The notes: generated by a model from the letters alone, not told the origin. A DNA stretch of 64,000 nt from Pseudofrankia coriaricola (GCF_001854805.1 NZ_MBLO01000114.1:121448-185447); one strand, 5' to 3'. Positions 43,961 to 53,247 are shown, numbered from the stretch's first letter. Numbers and translations are program-made.

Positions 43961-44859
43961 TGGCCGGGGAGCCGACGGCGGGCCAGGACCCCTGGTTCGT
44001 CACGCGGAAGCTGCGCGACGGCGTGTGGCTGGTCGCCGAGCCGTGGCACGTCTACTGCTTCCTCATCACCGGCGCCGAACGGGCCGTGCTGGTCGACACG
44101 GGCACCGGCATCGCGGACATCTCCGCCCCGGTCCGCCGGGTCACCGGCATGCCGGTGCTCGTCGTCAACTCCCACGCGCACGACGACCACCGCGGCGGAA
44201 ACGTCTTCTTCGACGAGGTCGCCGCCCACCCGGTCGCCGTCGAACGGCTGGCGCGTCCCGTCCCCGCCGACCGCGTCGGCGCCTATCTGACGGTCGCCGC
44301 CGAGCAGCTCGCCGCCTACGAGACGGCGCTTGCACTCGACGACCGCTACTTCCACCTGTTCACCGCCGACAACCGGCCCCGCCCGCTGCCGCCCGGCACG
44401 GCCGCCGCCGCGGCCGCCCCGATCGGGGCGGGCCCGGCGGCGCGCCCGCTCGCCGACGGCGAGGTGATCGATCTGGGCGGCCGGACGCTGCGCGTCCTGC
44501 ACAGCCCCGGGCACTCGCCGGACTCGCTGTGCCTGCTGGACGAGCGCGACGGCCTGCTCTTCGTCGGCGACACGCTGATCACCGGCGACTTCTGGGCGCA
44601 CACCGACGACACCGACCTGGAGGCGTTCGTCACCAGCCTGCGCCGCCTCGATGGCGAGCTCGCCGGCCAGGTCAGCCGGGTCATGCCCGCGCACACCCGC
44701 TCCTGCGAGGCCGGGCCGCACCTGCTGCGCGACGCCGCCGACGCGATCGAGGCCGTGCACACCGGCCGCAGCACCGGCGAGCCGGGCCTCGACCTCTACG
44801 GCCGCCCCGTGCTACGCCACCGCTTCGCCGAGTTCAACATCCTCCGCCCTGTCGCATAA
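43960..44859 (+). CDS. Metallo-beta-lactamase-fold hydrolase
   Basis: 299 residues with the dinuclear-metal motif His72-x-His74-x-Asp76-His77 ([11 protein letters not shown]). Other ligands are in [29 protein letters not shown] and VMPAHTRSC. This is a glyoxalase-II/lactonase-like branch that hydrolyses thioesters, lactones or related bonds. A 35-residue Ala/Pro insert lies before the PGHS motif. It is the last gene of the operon starting at 41333; the repeat element at 44889 follows. Confidence 0.85.
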   Translation: MAGEPTAGQDPWFVTRKLRDGVWLVAEPWHVYCFLITGAERAVLVDTGTGIADISAPVRRVTGMPVLVVNSHAHDDHRGGNVFFDEVAAHPVAVERLARPVPADRVGAYLTVAAEQLAAYETALALDDRYFHLFTADNRPRPLPPGTAAAAAAPIGAGPAARPLADGEVIDLGGRTLRVLHSPGHSPDSLCLLDERDGLLFVGDTLITGDFWAHTDDTDLEAFVTSLRRLDGELAGQVSRVMPAHTRSCEAGPHLLRDAADAIEAVHTGRSTGEPGLDLYGRPVLRHRFAEFNILRPVA

Positions 44860-44888
44860 AGAAGTTCGGTTCGTAACGGTCAATCGTC

Positions 44889-45073
44889 ACGCAACCGGGC
44901 TGGCCCGGAGGCGCGCCTCCGCGGAGGCCCGGCCACGAGCGAAGCGACGTGGTTGGGCCGCAGCGGAGGTCGCCGGAGGGCACGTGAGCGGAGGAGGACG
45001 GCGCGCGGAGGTCCCGTGGGAGCGAAGCGAGTACGGGGCCGGAGTGCGCCGCCCGCACGGAGCGAACCAGAAA
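44889..45073 (+). repeat. Dispersed 185-bp intergenic repeat, copy A (upstream of hisI)
   Basis: Fills the gap between the MBL gene and hisI and ends 9 nt before the hisI ATG. It aligns without gaps to 59272-59456, 169 of 185 bases identical by hand count. Inside are the 12-bp palindrome CCTCCGCGGAGG, two GAGCGAAGCGA words and many GGAGG words. The similarity may extend about 14 nt further left. It is not evidently coding: the frames open in the two copies are different relative to the downstream gene. Confidence 0.9.
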
Positions 45074-45082
45074 CACGGCAGA

Positions 45083-45502
45083 ATGGGCACGGTGAGCGTG
45101 ACCTCGTCCGGGCTCGATCCCGCGCTGGCCGGGCGGCTGAAGCGGGACGCCGCCGGACTGTTCCCCGCCGTCGTCCAGCAGTACGACACCGGCACCGTGC
45201 TGATGGTCGGCTGGATGGATGACGAGGCGCTGCACCGTACGCTGACCACTGGCCGGGCCACCTACTGGAGCCGCAGCCGCCGGGAATACTGGGTCAAGGG
45301 CGACACCTCCGGCCATGTCCAGTGGGTGCGCTCGGTCGCGCTCGACTGCGACGGTGACACGGTGCTCGTCCAGGTCGACCAGGTCGGCCCCGCCTGTCAC
45401 ACCGGCTCGCTCAGCTGCTTCGACGGCCGCGCGCTGCCGGCGGCGCACGGCTCACCGGATGGCCCGACGCAGCCGACGGGAGACCCCGATGACGACCGGT
45501 GA
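45083..45502 (+). CDS. hisI: Phosphoribosyl-AMP cyclohydrolase
   Basis: 139 residues. It opens the adenine ring of PR-AMP in the third step of histidine synthesis. Zn2+/Mg2+-site motifs are present: [66 protein letters not shown]. Start ATG 45083 is used; a GTG at 45092, 7 nt after a CAGAAT hexamer, would be a leaderless alternative. Its 3' end overlaps trpE by 14 nt, so histidine and tryptophan genes are co-expressed here. It lies well away from the main his operon, as is common in actinobacteria. Confidence 0.94.
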   Translation: MGTVSVTSSGLDPALAGRLKRDAAGLFPAVVQQYDTGTVLMVGWMDDEALHRTLTTGRATYWSRSRREYWVKGDTSGHVQWVRSVALDCDGDTVLVQVDQVGPACHTGSLSCFDGRALPAAHGSPDGPTQPTGDPDDDR

Positions 45503-47066
45503 GATCTCACCCGACCGTGCCGAGTTCCGCGCGCTGGCCGCCAGTTACGCGGTCGTGCCGGTCACCCGCCGGCTGCTCGCCGACGGTGAGACGCCCGTCG
45601 GGGTCTACCGCAAGCTCGGCGGCGGGCCGGGCACCTTCCTGCTGGAGTCCGCCGAGCACGGCGGCATGCGGTCCCGTTACTCGATCATCGGCGTGCGCGC
45701 GGCGGCGACCCTGACGGAGGTGGACGGCGAGGCCCGCTGGACCGGCGGCACGCCGCCGCCGGGGGTGCCGACCGGCGGCGACCCGCTGGCTGTGCTGCGC
45801 GCCGTGGAGCGGGCGCTGCGCGCGCCGCGGCTGCCCGGCACGCCGCCGCTGATGGGCGGGCTCGTCGGCTATCTCTCCTACGACTTCGTGCGCCGCATCG
45901 AGCGCCTGCCCGACCACGCCGTCGACGACCTGCGCACACCCGAGCTGCGCCTGCTGCTGTGTACCGACCTCGCCGTGCTCGACCACGCCGACGGCTCGTG
46001 CCTGCTCGTCGCCAACGTCTTCACCCGCGCGCCCGGCGCGGACGGCGCGCCGGGCGACGCGCCCGCCGCGGACGGAACCCACCCCACGGTGCCGCTCGAC
46101 GAGGCGGCGCTGGACTCCGCGTACGACGACGCGGTCGCGCGCCTGGACGTGATGACCGCCGAGCTGCACAAGTGGACCGAGCCGACCGTCGCCGCGACCG
46201 GCGCGCTCGCCGCCCTCGACATCGCGCGGTTCACCTCCGCGATGGCCCCCGGCCAGTTCCAGCAGGCGGTGGAGCGCTCGATCGAGGAGATCCGCGCCGG
46301 CGAATGCTTCCAGATCGTGGTCTCGCAGCGGTTCGAGCGGGCGACCTCCGCCGACGCGCTCGACATCTACCGGGTGCTGCGGGCGTCGAACCCGAGCCCG
46401 TACATGTACCTGCTGCGCTTCGGCGACTTCGACGTCGTCGGCACGTCCCCCGAGGCGCACGTCAAGGTGACCGGCGACCGGGCGCTGCTGCACCCGATCG
46501 CGGGCAGCCGCCCGCGTGGCCACACGCCCGAGGCCGACGCGGAGCTCGCCGCCGAGCTGCTCGCCGACCCGAAGGAACGGGCCGAGCACGTCATGCTCGT
46601 CGACCTGGTCCGCAACGACCTGGGCCGGGTCTGCGTGCCGGGGACGGTGCGGGTCGTCGAGTTCGCCACGATCGAGCGCTACTCGCACATCATGCACATC
46701 GTCTCGACCGTCATCGGCCAGGTCGCGCCCGAGCACAGCGCCGTCGACGTGCTCGCGGCGACGTTCCCGGCGGGCACCCTGTCCGGGGCGCCGAAGGTAC
46801 GGGCGATGGAGGTCATCGACGAGCTCGAGCCGACCCGGCGCGGCCTGTACGGCGGCGTCGTCGGCTACCTCGACTTCGGCGGCGACCTGGACACCGCGAT
46901 CGCGATCCGCACCGCGCTCGTCCGCGACGGCTGGGCGTACGTTCAGGCCGGGGCCGGCATCGTCGCGGACTCGGACCCGGACATGGAGGATCGCGAGAGC
47001 CGCACGAAGGCCGCGGTTGTGCTGCGCGCGATCGAGATCGCCGAGTCCCTGCATTCCCCCGGCTGA
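45489..47066 (+). CDS. trpE: Anthranilate synthase component I
   Basis: 525 residues, chorismate-binding enzyme. It converts chorismate to anthranilate with ammonia from a glutaminase (TrpG) not seen in this window. The N-terminal LLESAEHG motif is the usual tryptophan feedback site. The catalytic half carries [66 protein letters not shown] and [18 protein letters not shown]. All expected motifs are present. It overlaps hisI and is followed after 61 bp by the tryptophan-operon membrane protein. Confidence 0.95.
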   Translation: MTTGEISPDRAEFRALAASYAVVPVTRRLLADGETPVGVYRKLGGGPGTFLLESAEHGGMRSRYSIIGVRAAATLTEVDGEARWTGGTPPPGVPTGGDPLAVLRAVERALRAPRLPGTPPLMGGLVGYLSYDFVRRIERLPDHAVDDLRTPELRLLLCTDLAVLDHADGSCLLVANVFTRAPGADGAPGDAPAADGTHPTVPLDEAALDSAYDDAVARLDVMTAELHKWTEPTVAATGALAALDIARFTSAMAPGQFQQAVERSIEEIRAGECFQIVVSQRFERATSADALDIYRVLRASNPSPYMYLLRFGDFDVVGTSPEAHVKVTGDRALLHPIAGSRPRGHTPEADAELAAELLADPKERAEHVMLVDLVRNDLGRVCVPGTVRVVEFATIERYSHIMHIVSTVIGQVAPEHSAVDVLAATFPAGTLSGAPKVRAMEVIDELEPTRRGLYGGVVGYLDFGGDLDTAIAIRTALVRDGWAYVQAGAGIVADSDPDMEDRESRTKAAVVLRAIEIAESLHSPG

Positions 47067-47127
47067 GGCGGGGCGCTGGGCGCCGGGGCGCTTCGCGCCC
47101 TCCGTACGTGATCGGGAGTCCAGCCAG

Positions 47128-47856
47128 ATGAAGCAGAAAACCAGTGTCGACGGGGATGAGGCGACGGTCGGCGCGGCGGCGACCGTGCACGCGGACGCGC
47201 AGATGCACGTGCACGACGTCGGCGGCGGCCACCCCACCGGCCGTCCCGCCGGCCGCCGGGCGGGGCTGACTGGCCGTGGGGGTCTGGCCGCCGCCATGAT
47301 CGCCTGTCTCGTCGGCGCGGCGCTCACGCTGTTCGCCAGCTCCGCGACGTGGGCGCGTACCGAGGTGCGCGACGCGGCGTCGGCCGCCGGCGGCGGTGCG
47401 ATGAGCACGCCGCTCCCGGTCGCCCTCGGTGGTGGCGACCTCGCGCCCGCGGTGAGCGCGCTCGGCCTGGTGGGCCTGGCCGCGGCGGTCGCGCTGGTGG
47501 CGACCAGGGGCGTCGGCCGGCGGGTCGTCGGGGTGCTGGTCGCCCTGGCGGGCGTCGGCGTGATGGTGGTCGCGGCGCGGATCGGCTTCGCCCCCGAGCC
47601 GGCCGTGCGCGCGGCGCGCCACGTCGTGGACCTCGCCCCCAGCGGGCATCCAGGGATCGACCGGGTCCGGCTCACGGCCGCGCCGTGGGCGGCGGTGCTC
47701 GGGGGCCTCGCGTTCACCGGCGCGGGCGTGCTGGCCGCCGCGCTCGGTCCCCGCTGGCCGGGCATGGGCGGCCGCTACCAGACGAGGACGCGCCGCCCGC
47801 TGGACGACTGGGAGGCGATCGAACGCGGCCACGATCCGACAGCCTCGTCGGGCTAG
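47128..47856 (+). CDS. Trp biosynthesis-associated membrane protein
   Basis: 242 residues with four hydrophobic segments (about 55-75, 105-125, 132-150 and 190-212), in the Trp_oprn_chp family, which is found only in actinobacterial trp clusters. The position between trpE and trpC is the diagnostic one. The polar 45-residue N-terminus contains a His-rich MHVHD stretch. A function as tryptophan or precursor transporter has been suggested for the family but is not proved. Confidence 0.8.
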   Translation: MKQKTSVDGDEATVGAAATVHADAQMHVHDVGGGHPTGRPAGRRAGLTGRGGLAAAMIACLVGAALTLFASSATWARTEVRDAASAAGGGAMSTPLPVALGGGDLAPAVSALGLVGLAAAVALVATRGVGRRVVGVLVALAGVGVMVVAARIGFAPEPAVRAARHVVDLAPSGHPGIDRVRLTAAPWAAVLGGLAFTGAGVLAAALGPRWPGMGGRYQTRTRRPLDDWEAIERGHDPTASSG

Positions 47857-48340
47857 GTCCTGGAACACGCTCTGACGCCCGGATCGTCGCGTTGGACCCT
47901 GCGTGCGGGATCGGCCCGGAACAACGAATGATGCGCGGGATGGCGTGTCCGACGATGCGCCGGGCCCGCGGCCGGGCAGGCCGCTCCCCGGTCTCGTCCC
48001 ACGGCCGGACGCTGTCCGGTCGCTGTGACTTTGCCGTCAACGACCCTGTGGGCTCCCGGCGGATGGGCCCGGGCCCGTCGGCGAGCCCCGAACGTGTGGG
48101 ATCCCTCGGTGGGGAAGGAAGAGCAACAACGAGACAACGACGCTGCGTGTCTGCCGAGACGACCGCCCATACTGGATATGGCCTGGTCATCCACTGATTG
48201 TCAGCGAATGTCCAGTCCTGACAATCGCCGAGCAACTACGGACGGTCAAGGCTTCGACGCGGCGATGGGGGGCCATGTGCGTTCCCGGTGGGTGGGCCTA
48301 CCATCGGCGCCATGGCAGCGAGAGCCAGAGGAGCCCGGCT
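47857..48340. other. 484-bp gene-free stretch before trpC
   Basis: No convincing gene. It contains a 12-bp palindrome GGGCCCGGGCCC near 48065-48076 and the hairpin at 48196-48226. An in-frame leader-like ATG at 48178 encodes only one Trp early and has no nearby stop, so it is not a classical attenuator peptide. The trpC promoter probably lies here. Confidence 0.5.
48196..48226. promoter_or_regulatory. Hairpin GATTGTCAG / CTGACAATC upstream of trpC
   Basis: A 9-bp perfect inverted repeat separated by 13 nt, 115 bp before the trpC GTG, in an AT-richer pocket. It may be an operator or RNA hairpin controlling trpC and perhaps trpBA. Confidence 0.5.
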
Positions 48341-49147
48341 GTGACCGTCCTCGACGAGATCATCGCCGGTGTCCGTGCCGACTTGGCCGAGCGCGAGGCG
48401 CGCACCCCGCTCGACCTGCTCAAGCAGCGGGTCGAGAAGGTTCCCGACCCGCGCGACGCCTTGGCGGTGCTGCGCGCCCGCCGCGTCGCCGTGATCGCGG
48501 AGGTGAAGCGGCGCAGCCCGTCGAAGGGCGAGCTCGCCGGCATTCCCGACCCCGGTGCGCTTGCCGGCGTCTACGAGTCGGCCGGCGCCGCCGCCGTCAG
48601 CGTGCTCACCGAGCGGCGCCGCTTCGGCGGGTCGCTGGCCGACCTGGACGCCGTCCGCGTAGCTGTCGACGTGCCCGTCCTGCGCAAGGACTTCATCGTT
48701 TCGCCGTACCAGGTCTGGGAAGCGCGGGCGCACGGCGCGGACATCGTGCTGCTGATCGTCGCGGCGCTCGACCAGCCCCGGCTCGTGGGCCTGCTCGAGC
48801 GGATCGAGTCGCTCGGCATGACCGCGCTGGTCGAGGTCCACGACGAGGCCGAGACGGTGCGCGCGCTCGACGCCGGCGCCAGGCTCGTCGGCGTCAACGC
48901 CCGTGACCTCAAGACGCTGGAGATCAGGCGCGACACGTTCGCCCGGCTGGCCCCGCTGGTGCCGCCCGGCGTCCTGAAGGTCGCCGAGTCCGGCATCCGG
49001 GGCCCGCACGACCTGCTCGCCTATGCCGAGGCCGGCGCCGACGCGGTGCTGGTCGGGGAGGCGGCGGTCAGCGGCTCGGACCCGCGCCAGACCGTGGCCG
49101 ACCTCGTCGCCGCGGGCGCCCACCCGGCAACCAAAGTCGGCCGCTAG
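48341..49147 (+). CDS. trpC: Indole-3-glycerol phosphate synthase
   Basis: 268-residue TIM barrel. It closes the indole ring from CdRP. Intact: [15 protein letters not shown] (catalytic Lys), [56 protein letters not shown] and [10 protein letters not shown]. Monofunctional: no PRAI (trpF) domain is attached, which fits PriA supplying that activity. GTG 48341 follows AGGAG at about 10 nt. About 300 bp of spacer separate it from trpB. Confidence 0.95.
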   Translation: MTVLDEIIAGVRADLAEREARTPLDLLKQRVEKVPDPRDALAVLRARRVAVIAEVKRRSPSKGELAGIPDPGALAGVYESAGAAAVSVLTERRRFGGSLADLDAVRVAVDVPVLRKDFIVSPYQVWEARAHGADIVLLIVAALDQPRLVGLLERIESLGMTALVEVHDEAETVRALDAGARLVGVNARDLKTLEIRRDTFARLAPLVPPGVLKVAESGIRGPHDLLAYAEAGADAVLVGEAAVSGSDPRQTVADLVAAGAHPATKVGR

Positions 49148-49203
49148 GACGTGCCCCAACCGCCCACCACCGTTTCCCGCCCCGAGCCACCCGCGCACCG
49201 CTG

Positions 49204-49239
49204 AACTGCTATGGCCCTCGAAACTGCTATGGCCCTCGA
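49204..49239. repeat. Exact tandem duplication of an 18-bp unit
   Basis: AACTGCTATGGCCCTCGA occurs twice head to tail with no mismatch between trpC and trpB. It probably reflects recent slippage; a role as duplicated operator cannot be excluded. Confidence 0.9.
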
Positions 49240-49441
49240 ACCCAACCCGGCCACCCACCCTGGGATGGGGTCAGCGTGACGTAACCCTGAGGGGTGACGG
49301 CGCCTTTAGCGCAGCGTCAACGCAACCGCCATCCCGACCCGAGACCGGCCTGGCCACCGTCCTGTACACAGGCCCGGTACCAGCGCCGGAGGGCGCCCTG
49401 ACGCCCGACACGGGGCGGGGACGTCCAGTCACCCGCCCCGA

Positions 49442-49447
49442 TAGAGT
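49442..49447 (+). promoter_or_regulatory. -10-like element TAGAGT, 6 nt before trpB
   Basis: A TANNNT hexamer whose spacing to the GTG at 49454 predicts a leaderless trpB mRNA. No ribosome-binding site is visible at that start, which agrees. Confidence 0.5.
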
Positions 49448-49453
49448 CGGGGC

Positions 49454-50752
49454 GTGAGCGCTAGCAGTGCCGGGGCTACCGGTACCACCGTCCCGCCTGT
49501 CCCGCCGTCCCTGGACGCGGAGCCCGGCGCGTGGGAGAGCGTGCCGGACGCGCTGGGGCACTTCGGGCCGTTCGGCGGGCGGTTCGTGCCCGAGGCGCTG
49601 ATGGCCGCCCTCGACGAGCTGTCCGCCGCCTACGAGCAGGCGCGCGCGGACCCGGCCTTCGTCGCCGAGCTCGACGGCCTGCTCGCCAGCTACGCCGGCC
49701 GGCCGACCCCGGTCACCGAGGCGCTCCGGCTCGCCGAGCACATCGGCGGCGCCCGGCTGCTGCTCAAGCGCGAGGACCTCGCGCACACCGGGTCCCATAA
49801 GATCAACAATGTTCTCGGCCAGTGCCTGCTGACGAGGCGCATGGGCAAGACCCGAGTGATCGCCGAGACCGGCGCGGGCCAGCACGGCGTCGCGACCGCG
49901 ACCGCCTGCGCGCTGCTCGGCCTGGAGTGCGTCGTCTACATGGGCGAGGAGGACACTCGCCGCCAGGCGCTCAACGTCGCCCGGATGCGCCTGCTCGGCG
50001 CCGAGGTCATCCCGGTCACCTCCGGCAGCCGGACGCTCAAGGACGCCATCAACGAGGCCCTGCGCGACTGGGTCGCCACCGTCGAGCGCACCCACTACTG
50101 CATCGGTTCGGTGATGGGCCCGCACCCGTTCCCGATGCTGGTGCGCGACTTCCAGCGGATCATCGGCGTCGAGGCCCGCGAGCAGGTGCTGGCGCTCACC
50201 GGGAAGCTCCCGGACGCGGTCGTCGCCTGCGTCGGCGGCGGCTCGAACGCCATGGGGATCTTCCACCGCTTCATCCCGGACGCCTCCGTCCGGCTGATCG
50301 GCTGCGAGGCCGGCGGCGACGGCCTCGCCACCGGCCGGCACGCGGCCGCGATCGCCGGCGGCTCTTCCGGCGTGCTGCACGGCATGCGGTCGTACTTCCT
50401 GCAGGATGACGACGGCCAGACGAAGGTCTCGCACTCGATCTCCGCCGGCCTCGACTACCCGGGCATCGGGCCGGAACACTCCTGGCTGCACGACACCGGC
50501 CGGGCCTCCTACCGCGTCGTCGACGACGCGGCGGCGATGGACGCGCTCGCCCTGGTCGCGAAGACGGAGGGGATCCTGGTCGCGATCGAGAGCGCGCACG
50601 CGTTCGCCGGCGCGTTCGACGTCGCCCGCGAGCTCGGCCCGGACGCGACGGTGCTGATCAGCTGCTCGGGGCGGGGCGACAAGGACGTCGACACGGCGGC
50701 GCGCTGGTTCGGCGTGCTCCCCGCCGACGGCGGCGAGCCCGCCCACGGCTGA
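49454..50752 (+). CDS. trpB: Tryptophan synthase beta chain
   Basis: 432 residues. It condenses indole with L-serine using PLP. PLP Lys116 sits in [13 protein letters not shown]. Also present: [48 protein letters not shown] and [13 protein letters not shown]. The N-terminal 30 residues are a low-complexity lead not found in the core family. It forms the alpha2-beta2 complex with TrpA, encoded 48 bp downstream. Confidence 0.96.
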   Translation: MSASSAGATGTTVPPVPPSLDAEPGAWESVPDALGHFGPFGGRFVPEALMAALDELSAAYEQARADPAFVAELDGLLASYAGRPTPVTEALRLAEHIGGARLLLKREDLAHTGSHKINNVLGQCLLTRRMGKTRVIAETGAGQHGVATATACALLGLECVVYMGEEDTRRQALNVARMRLLGAEVIPVTSGSRTLKDAINEALRDWVATVERTHYCIGSVMGPHPFPMLVRDFQRIIGVEAREQVLALTGKLPDAVVACVGGGSNAMGIFHRFIPDASVRLIGCEAGGDGLATGRHAAAIAGGSSGVLHGMRSYFLQDDDGQTKVSHSISAGLDYPGIGPEHSWLHDTGRASYRVVDDAAAMDALALVAKTEGILVAIESAHAFAGAFDVARELGPDATVLISCSGRGDKDVDTAARWFGVLPADGGEPAHG

Positions 50753-50800
50753 CCCGGGGCTGGCGCCAGCGGGGCGGCGGCACGGGCGGGTAACCGTCAG

Positions 50801-51826
50801 ATGACGGCGCCGCTCCGGCGATACGTGCGGGAAATCACGGTGACACGACAGAACGAACCCGGGGCTCGCCAGGCCGGTGCCGGCGAGCGACCGGCGACGG
50901 GCGCCCTGACAGACAGCTCCGACAGACACCCCGACAGACACCCCGACAAGCATGCGGACACGGACGGCCCGAGCCGGCCGGGAGACGGACAGCAGGTGCA
51001 GGCACAGGGCACGCGCGGGCGGCTCGCGGACACGTTCGCGGCGGCGCGCAAGGAGGGCCGCTCGGTCCTGGTCGGCTACCTGCCGGCCGGCTACCCGACG
51101 GTGGACGGCGGCATCGCGGCGATGCGCGCCATGGTCGAGGCCGGCGTGGACGTGGTCGAGGTCGGCCTGCCGTACTCGGACCCGACGATCGACGGCCCGG
51201 TCATCCAGGAGGCCGTCGACGCCGCGCTGCGCGGCGGGGTCACCACCGCCGACGTGCTGCGCACCGTCGAGGCGGTCGCCGAGACCGGCGCGCCCGCCCT
51301 CGTCATGACCTACTGGAATCCGGTGGAGCGCTACGGCGTCGAGCGCTTCGCCGCCGATCTCGCCGCCGCGGGCGGCGCCGGGACCATCACCCCCGACCTG
51401 CCGCCGGAGGAGGCCGGTCCATGGCTCGCCGCCGCCGGTGCGCGCGATCTTGACTCGGTGTTCCTGGTCGCGCCGAGCTCGACCGACGAGCGGATCCGGA
51501 TGGTGACCGAGATCACGGGCGGCTTCGTCTACGCCGCGTCGCTCATGGGCGTGACGGGTGCCCGCCAGTCGGTCGGCGCCGCGGCCGAGGGCCTGGTCAA
51601 GCGGGTCCGTGCGGTGACCGACCTGCCGGTGTCGGTTGGACTGGGCGTGCGTGACGGCGGTCAGGCGGCGACCGTCGCCGCCTTCGCGGACGGCGTGATC
51701 GTCGGCTCGGCCCTCGTCGGCGCCCTGCTCGACGCCGAGCGCTCGGGCAGCGGGCTCTCGGCCGGCCTGGACGGCATCCGGACGCTCACCGCCGAGCTCG
51801 CCGCCGGCGTCCGCCGCCCCGCGTAG
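50801..51826 (+). CDS. trpA: Tryptophan synthase alpha chain
   Basis: 341 residues as drawn, against about 265 usual. It cleaves indole-3-glycerol phosphate to indole. The catalytic Glu is in VEVGLPYSDP and the Asp in TIDGPVIQEAV; LVMTYWNPVERYG, GTITPDLPPEEA and SVGLGVRDGGQ are intact. The N-terminal about 68 residues are hydrophilic and contain a DRHPDRHPDKH stretch from a 12-bp tandem repeat (50921-50944). The true start may be GTG 50840 or GTG 50995, which would remove much or all of that part. It is the last trp gene here; trpD and trpG are not in the window. Confidence 0.93.
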   Translation: MTAPLRRYVREITVTRQNEPGARQAGAGERPATGALTDSSDRHPDRHPDKHADTDGPSRPGDGQQVQAQGTRGRLADTFAAARKEGRSVLVGYLPAGYPTVDGGIAAMRAMVEAGVDVVEVGLPYSDPTIDGPVIQEAVDAALRGGVTTADVLRTVEAVAETGAPALVMTYWNPVERYGVERFAADLAAAGGAGTITPDLPPEEAGPWLAAAGARDLDSVFLVAPSSTDERIRMVTEITGGFVYAASLMGVTGARQSVGAAAEGLVKRVRAVTDLPVSVGLGVRDGGQAATVAAFADGVIVGSALVGALLDAERSGSGLSAGLDGIRTLTAELAAGVRRPA

Positions 51827-51830
51827 CAGA

Positions 51831-51846
51831 AGTGACGCCTGTCACA
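51831..51846. promoter_or_regulatory. CRP/FNR-like site AGTGA-N6-TCACA upstream of lgt
   Basis: The sequence AGTGACGCCTGTCACA matches the cyclic-AMP-receptor-type consensus TGTGA-N6-TCACA at all but one outer base. It lies 5 nt after the trpA stop, at the upstream edge of an AT-rich promoter-like pocket (51840-51910). Confidence 0.55.
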
Positions 51847-52014
51847 ATTTCTGGTCGGTTGTGCCGTAGAGTTTAGCCACTTTTACTCTGCGTAGATTTT
51901 CTTGGGCCAAAGTTGCCCGCGGGGTCCCCGCCGATTGGCTGCCGGGCATGCGGACGGGGGCCGAACCTACGGAAGCCAATTGGTGGGGGAGTAGGGCGGC
52001 GCGGTGTCGCTGGG

Positions 52015-52020
52015 TAGCCT
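52015..52020 (+). promoter_or_regulatory. -10-like element TAGCCT, 6 nt before lgt
   Basis: A TANNNT hexamer spaced for leaderless transcription from the lgt GTG at 52027. Upstream (51934-51980) two 7-nt complementary words ATTGGCT and AGCCAAT could pair. Confidence 0.4.
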
Positions 52021-52026
52021 TGCGCC

Positions 52027-53247
52027 GTGGTACTAGCCGCGATTCCCAGCCCATCCCGAGGCGTCATCCACCTCGGGCCGCTGCCGCTGCGCGCCTACGC
52101 CTTTATGATCATCATTGGCGTCGTCGTCGCGGTCTGGCTGACGGGGCGGCGGCTGCGCGCCCGCGGTGCCGACCCGAACCTCGCGGGTGACGCCGGTGTG
52201 TGGGCGGTGCTGTTCGGCATCATCGGCGCCAGGCTCTACCACGTCATCACCAGCCCCGACGCGTACTTCGGGGCGGACGGGCACGTCGCCGACGTCCTGA
52301 AGGTGTGGAACGGCGGCCTGGGGATCTGGGGTGCGGTCGCCGGCGGCGCGCTCGGGGTCTGGCTCAAGACGAGGCGTTCGGGCGTCTCGTTCCTGCTGTT
52401 CGCCGACGCGGCCGTGCCCGGCATCGTCCTCGCCCAGGCGATCGGCCGGTGGGGCAACTACTTCAACCAGGAGCTGTTCGGCCGGCCCAGCACCCTGCCG
52501 TGGGCGCTGAAGATCGACGCCGCGCACCGGCCGTCCGGGTATGAGCAGTTCGCGACGTTCCACCCGACATTCCTGTACGAGTCGCTGTGGTGCCTGGGCG
52601 TCGCCCTCGTCCTGCTCCTCGTCGACCGGCTTCACCGCCTCGGCCGCGGCCGGCTGCTCGCGCTCTACATCATGCTGTACACCGTCGGCCGGTCCTGGAT
52701 CGAGGCGCTGCGCATCGACGATGCGAAACACATCGCCGGCCTGCGGCTCAACGACTGGGTCAGCGCCGTCGTCTTCGTCGGCGCCCTCGTGATGTTCATC
52801 CTCCTGCGCAAGCCGGCGGACCGCGCCGGCGAGCAGCCCGCGGGGGCCACCGCCGGCGAGACGGCCGAGACGGGTGAGACCAGCGAGACCGGCGGCGCCG
52901 CGGCCCCGGCCGAGCAGAACTCGACGACGGACGCCAAGCCGACGGAGACGGCGGCGGGCGCCGCGGCGGAGCCCGCGGACCTGACGCCAGCGGACGCGGC
53001 ATCGGCGGACGGGACGCCATCGGAGCCGAAGCCGGTGGAGACGACGCCCGTGGACACCGCCGCGCCGGCGGCCGTCCCCGCGCCGGCCACTGTCCCCGCC
53101 CCGGCCAGCGCGGACTCCGCGCAGAAGGGCGAGGTCGTCACGGCCGGCGCCGTCGCCGCGCGGGTCGGCCTGGACAAGGCGAGCGGCGTCGCGGCGGCCG
53201 GCGACGGCGACGGCAGCCCCGCTGGCGGTGGCCCGCGCGATGCCTGA
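52027..53247 (+). CDS. lgt: Prolipoprotein diacylglyceryl transferase
   Basis: 406 residues, membrane enzyme that attaches diacylglycerol to the lipobox Cys of prolipoproteins. Seven membrane segments span the first about 260 residues. Family motifs: LPLRAYAFMIIIGV, GARLYHVI, WNGGLGIWGAVAGG, IGRWGNYFNQELFGRPS and HPTFLYESLW. The last about 140 residues form an Ala/Thr/Pro/Glu-rich cytoplasmic tail, a feature of actinobacterial Lgt. The gene order trpA-lgt is typical. Its 3' end overlaps the VIT-family gene by 8 nt. Confidence 0.95.
   Translation: MVLAAIPSPSRGVIHLGPLPLRAYAFMIIIGVVVAVWLTGRRLRARGADPNLAGDAGVWAVLFGIIGARLYHVITSPDAYFGADGHVADVLKVWNGGLGIWGAVAGGALGVWLKTRRSGVSFLLFADAAVPGIVLAQAIGRWGNYFNQELFGRPSTLPWALKIDAAHRPSGYEQFATFHPTFLYESLWCLGVALVLLLVDRLHRLGRGRLLALYIMLYTVGRSWIEALRIDDAKHIAGLRLNDWVSAVVFVGALVMFILLRKPADRAGEQPAGATAGETAETGETSETGGAAAPAEQNSTTDAKPTETAAGAAAEPADLTPADAASADGTPSEPKPVETTPVDTAAPAAVPAPATVPAPASADSAQKGEVVTAGAVAARVGLDKASGVAAAGDGDGSPAGGGPRDA

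Larger units (their letters stand above)
49148..49453. other. Spacer between trpC and trpB
   Basis: About 306 bp with no gene. It holds an exact 18-bp tandem duplication (49204-49239) and, at the right end, the -10-like element before trpB. Its presence suggests trpBA has its own promoter. Confidence 0.6.

Noticed and set aside
44889..45073. The dispersed repeat considered as a small protein-coding gene
   Set aside because: Translated frames are Arg/Ala-rich. The frame in phase with gltD in copy B is not the one in phase with hisI in copy A, and no start plus ribosome-binding site is shared.
48178..48340. Possible tryptophan leader peptide before trpC
   Set aside because: The ATG frame has only one early Trp codon, no closely following stop, and no terminator-antiterminator pair could be drawn.
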